A stretch of 5,098 nt of DNA, taken from NCBI GenBank assembly GCA_030835005.1, contig JAUQWT010000062.1:1-5098 (forward strand), written 5' to 3'. The DNA comes from Ignavibacteria bacterium (GTDB lineage: Bacteria; Bacteroidota; Ignavibacteria; Tepidaquicellales; OLB5). Within the stretch, counting starts at the first letter, position 1, and each line of letters begins with the position of its first letter. Position numbers and translations under genes: made by a program. Below are positions 1 to 5,098 of the stretch, piece after piece. The notes under the pieces are model-generated. The model ran no database searches. It saw only the letters and a program-made list of their open reading frames with translations, and was not told the origin of the DNA.

Positions 1-57
1 CGCGGCGCTTCTCTCAATCTAATTCCCAATCTTCTTGCTTTATGAAAAACTGATATA
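1..57. repeat. Direct terminal repeat, left copy (57 bp, identical to 5042-5098)
   Basis: The 57 bases that open the window, beginning CGCGGCGCTTCTCTCAATCT, are identical to the last 57; identity ends where the window ends. Exact end overlap of this size is what a circular molecule gives when assembled as a linear contig. The repeat lies inside the Myb-repeat gene, and closing the circle through it keeps that gene in frame. A true chromosomal direct repeat would look the same, so circularity is inferred. Confidence 0.9.
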
Positions 58-596
58 GTGCTCATTCCAAGATGTTCAGCTATTTCACGATACGGTTTCT
101 TGTTTGAGTATTTGCGAAGATACTGAGTTTCTTCTTTTGTCCAGAAACGCCAGACTTGGGGCCTCTTGAGGCCCATTTTCCAGGCACGAAAATGAGTAGC
201 TGCCCGGGTCTTGTTCAGCTTCGCTGCTACTTCATCAATGGAATATTTTTTATCAGTCCACAATTTTTGCAGCATTTCTGTTTCTTCTTCTGACCATTTT
301 GGAGGTTTAGGTATCAGCAGGTTTAACTGACGTGCTTTATTCGAAACAGACGATAGATTGCGTTTAAGTGACCGGGCAATGGAATCCAATGGTTTGTTGT
401 TGAAATTCTTAAGCAGATAGTTGACCTCAAATTGATTCCATCGCTTAAGTGTCCCCGAATGAATTCCAAGAGCGTTAGCCTTTGCTACTACAGAGGGAAC
501 AGGGTGACCGGTTCGTTTTGAAACATATTTTGCTCCTTTTGCAGAATACCGATTCTTAAGTATTCTTAATTCACTGGTTGTCCATCGGTTTCCCAT
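1..596 (-). CDS. Five-repeat Myb/SANT-like DNA-binding protein, 5' portion (continues at 5041 on the circle)
   Basis: This segment encodes residues 1-198 and part of 199; joined to the right-end segment it gives 753 nt, 250 residues plus stop. The protein is five tandem units anchored by W5, W53, W101, W152 and W201 (spacing 48, 48, 51, 49). Each unit runs W-[ST]-x-x-E, a mid-helix L/Y, a short turn, IAxxL or a variant, then a third helix ending near LGI (42-45, 140-143, 189-192, 238-241; degenerate in repeat 2). That is the trihelical Myb/SANT or homeodomain-like fold, so DNA binding by several modules in a row is the likely role; target and pathway are unknown. There is no catalytic domain, signal peptide or membrane segment. 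The start at 596 is chosen because repeat 1 begins there and AAAAGG sits 6 nt upstream. An in-frame ATG at 665 would add 23 residues without repeat character. No such protein is known to me as a plasmid replication initiator. Confidence 0.85.
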   Translation of the reverse strand, partial: MGNRWTTSELRILKNRYSAKGAKYVSKRTGHPVPSVVAKANALGIHSGTLKRWNQFEVNYLLKNFNNKPLDSIARSLKRNLSSVSNKARQLNLLIPKPPKWSEEETEMLQKLWTDKKYSIDEVAAKLNKTRAATHFRAWKMGLKRPQVWRFWTKEETQYLRKYSNKKPYREIAEHLGMSTISVFHKARRLGIRLREAP

Positions 597-613
597 TAGC
601 CGCCTTTTTGCTA

Positions 614-621
614 CAAAATTA
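614..621 (-). promoter_or_regulatory. Possible Bacteroidota -7 element (TAATTTTG) for the Myb-repeat gene
   Basis: On the minus strand TAATTTTG matches the Bacteroidota -7 consensus TAnnTTTG and ends 17 nt before the ATG at 596. No TTTG lies at the usual 19-21 nt upstream; the nearest is 14 nt away. The match is therefore half a promoter and may be chance in AT-rich DNA. If real, it excludes the upstream ATG at 665. Confidence 0.25.
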
Positions 622-675
622 GTAACTGAGAGATTCAAATAAAATTCACAAAATGGCGTTTTCATGATATAACTA

Positions 676-707
676 CCCTTGCCCTGATTAATGAATCAAG
701 GGATTGA
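676..707. repeat. Overlapping inverted repeats upstream of the Myb-repeat gene
   Basis: Three short dyads share one 32-bp block. CCCTTG (676-681) pairs with CAAGGG (697-702). CCCTGATT (682-689) pairs with AATCAAGGG (694-702) around AATG with one bulged A. TCAA (696-699) pairs with TTGA (704-707). They cannot all form at once. The block could be an operator for a DNA-binding protein, a replication or nicking hairpin, or a chance cluster. Confidence 0.35.
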
Positions 708-779
708 CCGCTCTGCAAATAGATAATTACAAACTGAATAATTACATTTCTTAGCAGGGAGAATGCTGTTTAGTTTGAT

Positions 780-818
780 AAACAACAAAAGGGAGAAGTA
801 CTCTCCCTTTTGCTGTTT
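780..818 (-). terminator. Hairpin terminator of the propeller gene
   Basis: Two 17-nt arms (780-796 and 802-818) flank a 5-nt loop, with the stem starting 22 nt past the propeller gene's stop. The core is AAAAGGGAGA against TCTCCCTTTT. The single non-Watson-Crick position is G-U in minus-strand RNA but A-C in plus-strand RNA, so the stem is fully paired only in the propeller transcript. In that orientation the descending arm is U-rich (UUUUGUUGUUU). It separates the propeller operon from the Myb-repeat gene. Confidence 0.8.
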
Positions 819-840
819 CAAAGCCCATGTGGATTGGTTC

Positions 841-2952
841 TTATTTGACCAGTATCATCTTTTTGGTATCGGTAAAGTTATCAGTGATCAGCTTGTAGAA
901 GTAAACACCGCTTGAAAGTTTGGAAGCGTTGAACTGGTATTCATAAGTTCCGCCATTCAACTCCTCGTTAACAAGCTCTGTTACTACCTGGCCTATTGAA
1001 TTAAATACAGAAAGCTTAGCGTTTGATTTTACAGGAATGCTGAAAGTGATAGTGGTTGAAGGATTAAATGGATTCGGATAATTCTGATCAAGCGAAAATC
1101 CGGCTGGTACAATATTTGATACAGGTTCTGAAGCAGTAATTACTCCGCCATAATTCGCTATGTAACCTATCGGACCGCATACGTATGCATTTACAGATGT
1201 TGGCATGAAACAATCTCCAAGTTCCATATCAGAAAGCTCGGGCTGGTTTATCCATGATATCCCCCCGTTTACAGTCCTAAGCCTTGTTCCATGTTCGCCT
1301 ATGCAAATTCCGTTTGCCGAAGACCCGAAATGAATTGAGTAAAGATAGTTTGTTGTGCCTGTTACCATTTGAGTCCAGCTGCTTCCTCCGTTAGTAGAGG
1401 CAAGTATTGTCCCGTTTCCGCCGCATGCATAACCCTGGCTGCCGTTCAAAAAGTAAACTGAATACAATACAGTAGTTACATTTGTTGTCTGTGGAGACCA
1501 GTTTAATCCTCCGTTAGTTGTCTTTTGCATAAAGCCGTTAAATCCGCAGGCCCATCCTGTTTGCGCAGAAATGAAACATACTTCTCTTACATCTTCTGTA
1601 AAAATGTGCGCAGGCAGCCAATTACTTCCGGCATTTGTAGTTTTAAGAAGAATTGTATTGCCTCCGCTTTCTCTTACCGCGCCCGTACCAAGAACCCAGC
1701 CTGTTAAGGCATCAGAAAAGCAAATTGATGAAAGTGAGGTTATGTTGTTAAAAGTATTCTCGTTCCAGTTGTTTCCGCCATTTGTAGTTTTGAGTATGCT
1801 CGAGGAACTGCCTCTGGAACTTAGGCTAAAGCTTCTTGAACAAACATAACCTGTTGAAGTATTTATGAACCAAACGCCGGTAAGATTATGGCTGCCAATA
1901 TACATTTCGCTCCAAATAGTGCCCCCGTTGGTCGTTTTGTAAATGTCTCCATCGCTATTTACAGCATATCCTGTTAACGGTGCAGGGAAATAAATTGACT
2001 GGATGTTATCCGGCTCTCCGCCTGAAGTAACGGTCCAGTTAACTCCATCATTTGAAGAATGCATGATATCTCCTCGGTCACCGCAGGCAATTACATGCAA
2101 ACTGTCACTCACTATAATTTCATTAAGATCAAAACCGCTAATCGGGCCGGATGCCTGGTAAAAGCTTGCACCCGAATTTGTTGAACGAAGTATAGCACCG
2201 TCATCCACTGCGACCAGAAAAACTGAAGGAGATGTGTAAGTTACAGAAAAAAGCTGAATGTTTGTGCCGCTTGGTACGGTTGTCCAGTTTATGCCGGCAT
2301 TAGTGCTTCTGATAATTACACCCATATGGCCGCATGCAACCACATTAGGCCCCACTCTTGTTATTGAAAAAAGTGATGAAGGAGCCGTGGTTCGGTACAC
2401 CCAAGTTAATCCTGCATTGCTGGTTGTATAAACATCTCCATATCCGTCGCAAATGTAACCATCAGATGGATTATAGAAAAAGACCGAATATGTACTTGAC
2501 GTTCCGCTTCCCACTACCTGGCTTTGCCAGTTGGTGCCGCCATTAGTTGTTCTGAAAACCTTGTTGTATATGCCGACTGCAATAACCGTATCACCCTGGG
2601 CAACTGCAACATCCCATAAAATATCGGTTGTGCCGGCAGATTGCACCACCCAGTTAAGTCCACCATTGGTGGTTCTTAAAACAGTACCACCCCAGCCCAC
2701 AGCCCAGCCTTTATTTGCATTGGCAAATGAAATGGAAGTAATATCCTGCGTAGTTCCGGTATATTGACTTACCCATGAGTGTCCGTTATCTGTAGATTTC
2801 TGTATTATTCCATCGCTACCGGCCATGAATCCGACGGGTGTTCCGTTGAAATACACACAGTTGTAATCCGGATGAAATTGCTGAATCACCCATTGCGATT
2901 CTGACTGCACAGCAAGTATCATCAAAAGTAAAGTTATTGTAGTTATTCTCAT
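841..2952 (-). CDS. Secreted Ycf48-like (Asp-box) beta-propeller protein with T9SS C-terminal sorting domain
   Basis: This 703-residue protein opens with a Sec signal peptide (about 1-19; R2, then a hydrophobic stretch with TLLLMILAV). The body carries 13 repeats about 41 residues apart, each ending in an Asp-box-like turn of the form [KR]TTNGGxNW, at 52, 93, 134, 176, 215, 256, 298, 339, 388, 437, 477, 518 and 559. The pattern G-[YW]-x-C-G-x-x-G-x-I before the turn is typical of Ycf48-like/BNR propellers. A degenerate 14th blade (about 575-602) would allow two seven-bladed propellers. Spacing widens to 49 at repeats 8-9 and 9-10 through serine- and glycine-rich loops. Residues 618-703 are a type A T9SS sorting domain (DQNYPNPFNPSTTI, then SGVYFYKL and KKMILVK), so export across the outer membrane and display or release is expected. 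Ligand and role are unknown. Despite the family name nothing links it to photosystem II. Its ATG overlaps the stop of the upstream small gene and has a strong ribosome-binding site. Confidence 0.93.
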   Translation of the reverse strand: MRITTITLLLMILAVQSESQWVIQQFHPDYNCVYFNGTPVGFMAGSDGIIQKSTDNGHSWVSQYTGTTQDITSISFANANKGWAVGWGGTVLRTTNGGLNWVVQSAGTTDILWDVAVAQGDTVIAVGIYNKVFRTTNGGTNWQSQVVGSGTSSTYSVFFYNPSDGYICDGYGDVYTTSNAGLTWVYRTTAPSSLFSITRVGPNVVACGHMGVIIRSTNAGINWTTVPSGTNIQLFSVTYTSPSVFLVAVDDGAILRSTNSGASFYQASGPISGFDLNEIIVSDSLHVIACGDRGDIMHSSNDGVNWTVTSGGEPDNIQSIYFPAPLTGYAVNSDGDIYKTTNGGTIWSEMYIGSHNLTGVWFINTSTGYVCSRSFSLSSRGSSSSILKTTNGGNNWNENTFNNITSLSSICFSDALTGWVLGTGAVRESGGNTILLKTTNAGSNWLPAHIFTEDVREVCFISAQTGWACGFNGFMQKTTNGGLNWSPQTTNVTTVLYSVYFLNGSQGYACGGNGTILASTNGGSSWTQMVTGTTNYLYSIHFGSSANGICIGEHGTRLRTVNGGISWINQPELSDMELGDCFMPTSVNAYVCGPIGYIANYGGVITASEPVSNIVPAGFSLDQNYPNPFNPSTTITFSIPVKSNAKLSVFNSIGQVVTELVNEELNGGTYEYQFNASKLSSGVYFYKLITDNFTDTKKMILVK

Positions 2953-3128
2953 GTTAATTTCTCCTTTATTTTATTAATTGATTTCATTTCATTTAAAAAT
3001 TTTCTGCATGCTATACTAATAGCAAAATCTGTATCTCCCCTTACTGCCTTTTTGAGCTCATTTATTATTTCATGAGTTTCTGGCTTAAGGCGATAACCTT
3101 TGGCAATCTTTTTATTTTCTGCTTTCAT
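2949..3128 (-). CDS. Small ribbon-helix-helix-like DNA-binding protein, coupled to the propeller gene
   Basis: This 59-residue basic protein resembles a CopG/Arc-type ribbon-helix-helix regulator. A short strand (about 8-15, IAKGYRLK) is followed by a helix (16-30, PETHEIINELKKAVR), a G-D turn (31-32) and a second helix (33-49, TDFAISIACRKFLNEM). It ends in a lysine-rich tail. Family members bind DNA as dimers through the paired strand and often repress their own promoter. Its TGA overlaps the propeller ATG in ATGA, which suggests translational coupling. A Bacteroidota-type promoter ends about 20 nt before its start, which supports it as the first gene of a two-gene operon. Its own ribosome-binding site is weak. 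The fold is assigned by pattern only. Its length and position are certain; that it is expressed, and its function, are inferred. Confidence 0.72.
   Translation of the reverse strand: MKAENKKIAKGYRLKPETHEIINELKKAVRGDTDFAISIACRKFLNEMKSINKIKEKLT
2961..2967 (-). promoter_or_regulatory. Ribosome-binding site of the propeller gene, inside the small upstream gene
   Basis: AAAGGAG lies 8 nt before the propeller ATG at 2952, inside the last codons of the ribbon-helix-helix-like gene. It fixes the propeller start and fits coupled reinitiation at ATGA. Confidence 0.8.
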
Positions 3129-3141
3129 TTGTTTTCATAAC

Positions 3142-3150
3142 TTGTCACAA
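3142..3150. promoter_or_regulatory. Possible operator palindrome at the transcription start
   Basis: TTGT-G-ACAA on the minus strand is a perfect odd palindrome directly after the -7 element, about where transcription would begin. A second palindrome, GTGCAC (3167-3172), sits between the -33 and -7 elements. Either is placed where an autorepressor would act. Both are short enough to occur by chance. Confidence 0.3.
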
Positions 3151-3179
3151 ACATACTTTTGCAGAGGTGCACTAACAAA
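3148..3179 (-). promoter_or_regulatory. Bacteroidota-type promoter of the small regulator-propeller operon
   Basis: Minus strand TTTG (3179-3176), a 20-nt spacer, and TATGTTTG (3155-3148) match the Bacteroidota primary-sigma pattern TTTG / TAnnTTTG at its usual spacing. Transcription would start near 3142, leaving a leader of roughly 14 nt before the ATG at 3128. It is the best promoter match I found in the window and supports both the host assignment and the small gene. Confidence 0.7.
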
Positions 3180-3242
3180 GAGATTTTTTTAAGAAAGTTT
3201 TCTGATTTTTGGCCAAATTTTCAGAATTAGCTCATTTTATGC

Positions 3243-3272
3243 TTGTTCTAAGGCTTTTTTGTGTTATATTGG
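3243..3272 (+). promoter_or_regulatory. Possible promoter of the 482-residue gene
   Basis: CTTG/TTG (to 3245), a 19-nt spacer and TATATTGG (3265-3272) form a near match to TTTG / TAnnTTTG with one mismatch in the -7 element. Transcription would begin near 3279, just upstream of the ribosome-binding site at 3285. It is divergent from the operon promoter about 70 bp away. Confidence 0.35.
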
Positions 3273-3284
3273 TTTTCAATTTTT

Positions 3285-3291
3285 GAAAGGA
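3285..3291 (+). promoter_or_regulatory. Ribosome-binding site deciding the start of the 482-residue gene
   Basis: GAAAGGA ends 5 nt before the ATG at 3297. The in-frame ATG at 3261 lacks such a site and lies at or upstream of the likely promoter, so 3297 is preferred. Confidence 0.75.
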
Positions 3292-3296
3292 AATTC

Positions 3297-4745
3297 ATGA
3301 TCAAAAGCACTGCCGTTGATTTAATCAAAACACTTTCCGGAAGAGAACTAAAGGAGTTATCCAGTTTTGTTAAATCGCCTTTTCATAATACTAACCAGAG
3401 TGTTGTGAGACTTTTTTTAAATCTGAGGAAATATCATCCCTCTTTCGATCATAAGGATCTAACCAAAGAGAAACTCTATGAATTGGTTTATCCCGGAAAG
3501 AGATACAATGAACAGACAATGAAATCCGTATTATTCAATTTAGCCGGATGTATTTCGGAATACCTGGTGCTGAGGCGTATTGGCAAAGATCCCGTTAAAA
3601 AAAATCTGCTGCTGGCCGATGAACTGCTGGAAAGAGAAAATCTGAAGCTCCTTGGAAAAGTAACAGGTATTGCAGCCGGTACAGAAACATCAAACGGCAT
3701 TAAAAGGGAAAGCTTTTACAACCTGCATTATATAGATTACCTGAGATGGCAGGCAGCATCTTTTACATATGACTATGCCGGCCTTATTGAGAATTTTGTG
3801 AAAAAAAGCGATCACTTTTTGCTATATATGATAATGGAACTTATGTATGATGTTAACTCTATTGATACATTCAGGTTTAATCACAATACTGATTTCAGTA
3901 ATCTGCCAATAAGCAAGTTCCTCAATAATTTTAATATTCAATCATTTTTGGATGATCTAAAAAAGACCAGTTATGAGAATTCATTTATATTTGAATTGTG
4001 TCTCACAATAATCATGTTCTTAGCGGGTGATTATGATAAGAAACTATATGAAAGAGCGAGCAGGATTTTCAAAAAGAAAGTTCATGTGTTTGAGCAGAGC
4101 GAAATTTACGGTATCTCAACCATGCTGATAAATATGTGCCGGAAATTTGAAAAAACTGACGAAGAAAAATACACACGTGAGAAGTTCGAGATATATAAGC
4201 TGCAGCTGAATAAGAACGCATATAGCTCGTATCCAAATGCGCCGCTTACTGTTGATAAGTTCAGGAACATTGTTAATGCCTCGCTTTTCCTTAGAGAGCT
4301 TAAATGGACTGAAGGTTTTATTGCAGAATATAAAAATTTGCTGCCTGAAAATATGAGAGACGATATTACTGCCTTTGCATTGGCATACCTGCACGCTGAA
4401 AAAGGAGATTTTGAAACGGCTCTGGGAATTACCGCTAAAGTGAAGGTTGAGTATTTTGCATATAAACCGGACCTTAAGATCCTGCAGTTAAGGTGTTTTT
4501 ATGAGCTGGGTTACACTGAAGAAGCGTTTTCTTCGGCTGATGCATTGAGGCATTTTATGAAAAACCAATCGCTGACATCTTTGAAGCAGGAAACCATTCA
4601 TACATTCCTCAGTTACTATTTGAGGCTGCTAAAGCTAAGACTTTTGCCGGATAAAAATTCTGTAACTGTTCTGCGTGAGGAAATAAGCGAAGAGCACACT
4701 CTCTCTTCAAGAAACTGGTTTCTTAAGAAAGTAGCAGAGTTATAA
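3297..4745 (+). CDS. Helical protein of unknown function, Bacteroidota/Ignavibacteria hypothetical family
   Basis: This 482-residue protein starts at the ATG with GAAAGGA upstream; the longer form from 3261 adds 12 residues that look like translated leader. It has no signal peptide or clear membrane segment and reads as almost all alpha-helix. The N-terminal part (about 8-95) has a recognisable layout: LSGRELKEL, FVKSPFHNTNQ, a hydrophobic helix, YHPSFDHKDLTKEKLYE, then PGKRYNEQTMKSVLFNL. From memory this layout recurs, often in several copies per genome, in uncharacterised Bacteroidota and Ignavibacteria proteins. The C-terminal half contains TPR-like helix pairs (about 356-380 with AYLHAEKGDFETALGI, and 391-425 with LRCFYELGYTEEAFSSA), suggesting a protein-interaction scaffold. 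No catalytic motif, HTH or nuclease signature is visible. It is the only plus-strand gene, divergent from the regulator-propeller operon and convergent with the Myb-repeat gene. A replication role is conceivable only because nothing else fits. Confidence 0.85.
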   Translation: MIKSTAVDLIKTLSGRELKELSSFVKSPFHNTNQSVVRLFLNLRKYHPSFDHKDLTKEKLYELVYPGKRYNEQTMKSVLFNLAGCISEYLVLRRIGKDPVKKNLLLADELLERENLKLLGKVTGIAAGTETSNGIKRESFYNLHYIDYLRWQAASFTYDYAGLIENFVKKSDHFLLYMIMELMYDVNSIDTFRFNHNTDFSNLPISKFLNNFNIQSFLDDLKKTSYENSFIFELCLTIIMFLAGDYDKKLYERASRIFKKKVHVFEQSEIYGISTMLINMCRKFEKTDEEKYTREKFEIYKLQLNKNAYSSYPNAPLTVDKFRNIVNASLFLRELKWTEGFIAEYKNLLPENMRDDITAFALAYLHAEKGDFETALGITAKVKVEYFAYKPDLKILQLRCFYELGYTEEAFSSADALRHFMKNQSLTSLKQETIHTFLSYYLRLLKLRLLPDKNSVTVLREEISEEHTLSSRNWFLKKVAEL

Positions 4746-4884
4746 TTTTTTTATCTTAACCGTAACGATTTTTCTGAAATATTGAATTCTTTTATAAAGG
4801 AATGTTTCAGCAAGTTACTACTGGGAAATGTAATTTAAATACCGGTCCCCAAAAACTTAAACGAAGAAAACAGCGTGCCTAATT
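4746..4884. other. Convergent noncoding gap, possible weak terminator
   Basis: The 482-residue gene is followed at once by seven T (4746-4752). Further on, ATTCTTT (4786-4792) and AAGGAAT (4797-4803) can form a 7-bp stem with a TATA loop; outer TGAAA (4775-4779) and TTTCA (4805-4809) could extend it across an internal bulge. No T run follows the stem on the plus strand. It may act as a shared terminator between the convergent genes, but the signal is weak. Confidence 0.35.
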
Positions 4885-5098
4885 CTATTTGCTCTTCTTA
4901 ACTCTTTTCTTTGATATCCCCAAAGGTCCGGCACGATTAATTATTGCATCAAGGCCACGGTTGAGCTTTAGTGCGATCTCTCTGGAAGGAATTTTCCTGT
5001 AATTCTGTCTTATAAATTCATCTTCTTCTTTAGTCCAGGGGCGCGGCGCTTCTCTCAATCTAATTCCCAATCTTCTTGCTTTATGAAAAACTGATATA
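4885..5098 (-). CDS. Five-repeat Myb/SANT-like DNA-binding protein, 3' portion (continuation of the gene at 1-596)
   Basis: This is the C-terminal end of the split gene. It encodes the end of repeat 4 (duplicated within the 57-bp overlap), all of repeat 5 (from W201, WTKEEDEFIRQNY, through IALKL to GPLGI) and a basic tail, SKKRVKKSK, ending at TAG. Read alone it could be taken as a 61-residue protein starting at a TTG near 5070. That TTG is the leucine of the RRLGI motif inside repeat 4, so it is not a believable start. The lysine/arginine-rich tail suits extra contact with DNA backbone. The gene is convergent with the 482-residue gene, whose stop lies 139 bp away. Confidence 0.85.
   Translation of the reverse strand, partial: ISVFHKARRLGIRLREAPRPWTKEEDEFIRQNYRKIPSREIALKLNRGLDAIINRAGPLGISKKRVKKSK
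5042..5098. repeat. Direct terminal repeat, right copy (57 bp, identical to 1-57)
   Basis: This is the second copy of the terminal repeat. Removing one copy gives a 5,041-bp circle. The repeat encodes about residues 180-199 of the Myb-repeat protein (the repeat 4 to 5 linker), so both ends carry the same piece of that gene in the same frame. Confidence 0.9.

Larger units (their letters stand above)
597..840. other. Noncoding gap between the propeller gene and the Myb-repeat gene
   Basis: I find no credible gene in these 244 bases. The stretch holds the terminator of the propeller gene (780-818), a cluster of overlapping inverted repeats (676-707), the weak -7 match (614-621) and the ribosome-binding site of the Myb-repeat gene. 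It is one of three noncoding gaps on the circle and a reasonable place to look for an origin or operator, though nothing here is diagnostic of one. Confidence 0.6.

Noticed and set aside
597..665. Upstream in-frame ATG (665) for the Myb-repeat gene
   Set aside because: The 23 extra residues are unlike the repeats, the RBS spacing is longer (10 nt), and repeat 1 begins at 596 with AAAAGG 6 nt upstream. It cannot be fully excluded.
1525..2767. Several plus-strand open frames of 60-92 codons (starting at 1525, 1571, 2358, 2531)
   Set aside because: They lie antisense to the repeat-rich propeller gene, and their shared VVL motifs are the reverse reading of the TTNGG codons; they lack ribosome-binding sites and family character.
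841..2952. Photosystem II assembly factor as the function of the propeller protein
   Set aside because: Only the Ycf48-like repeat family matches; the T9SS tail and lack of photosynthetic context make that role unsupported.
3112..3138. Eight-codon minus-strand leader frame overlapping the start of the small regulator
   Set aside because: It would be almost leaderless from the predicted transcript start and shows no attenuator-like codon run or hairpin; probably chance.
3261..3296. N-terminal extension MLYWFSIFERKF of the 482-residue protein
   Set aside because: There is no ribosome-binding site before 3261, and GAAAGGA is well placed for the ATG at 3297; the region probably holds the promoter.
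3488..4394. Minus-strand open frames at 3488-3700 and 4116-4394
   Set aside because: They are antisense shadows of the 482-residue gene, with low-complexity or unlikely composition.
4709..4730. Palindromes AAGAAAC-TG-GTTTCTT and TTTCTTAAGAAA near the end of the 482-residue gene
   Set aside because: They lie inside coding sequence, have too small a loop, and sit about 20 bp before the T run; coincidental in AT-rich codons.
4885..5070. A stand-alone 61-residue gene starting with TTG
   Set aside because: The TTG is the leucine of RRLGI inside repeat 4; the frame is open to the window end and continues into the left-end gene on the circle.
1..5098. CRISPR array, tRNA, rRNA or insertion sequence
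   Set aside because: There is no regular repeat-spacer pattern, no cloverleaf or rRNA-like stretch, and no transposase. The nucleotide repetition within 841-2952 is coding repeats.

Overview
The window looks like a complete small circular DNA read out as a linear contig. Its first 57 bases (1-57) recur exactly as its last 57 (5042-5098). Joining the ends gives a circle of 5,041 bp. The strongest support is a gene cut by the ends. Its 5' part (596 down to 1, minus strand) and 3' part (5098 down to 4885) fuse in frame into a 250-residue protein of five evenly spaced Myb/SANT-like repeats, and the junction falls between repeats 4 and 5. The main alternative is a repeat-induced misassembly of chromosomal DNA.

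The host is most likely a bacterium of the Bacteroidota/Ignavibacteria/Chlorobi group. A secreted protein ends in a type IX secretion (T9SS) sorting domain with the DQNYPNPFNPSTTI signature. A promoter of Bacteroidota form (TTTG-N20-TATGTTTG) lies in front of its operon. The 482-residue gene resembles hypothetical proteins that, from memory, recur in these phyla.

Layout on the circle: (1) minus strand, 596 to 1 and on through 5041 to 4885, the Myb-repeat protein; (2) 597-840, a noncoding gap with inverted repeats and the terminator of the next gene; (3) minus strand, 2952 to 841, a 703-residue Ycf48-like/Asp-box beta-propeller protein with signal peptide and T9SS tail; (4) minus strand, 3128 to 2949, a 59-residue ribbon-helix-helix-like protein whose stop overlaps the start of the propeller gene (ATGA); (5) 3129-3296, a divergent promoter region; (6) plus strand, 3297-4745, a 482-residue helical protein of unknown function; (7) 4746-4884, a convergent noncoding gap.

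My reading is a regulated cargo unit (small DNA-binding protein plus coupled secreted propeller), a second multi-repeat DNA-binding protein, and one helical protein of unknown role. I recognise no replication initiator, relaxase, recombinase, capsid gene, tRNA, rRNA or CRISPR array. If the circle is real, its replication must depend on an unfamiliar protein or on the host.
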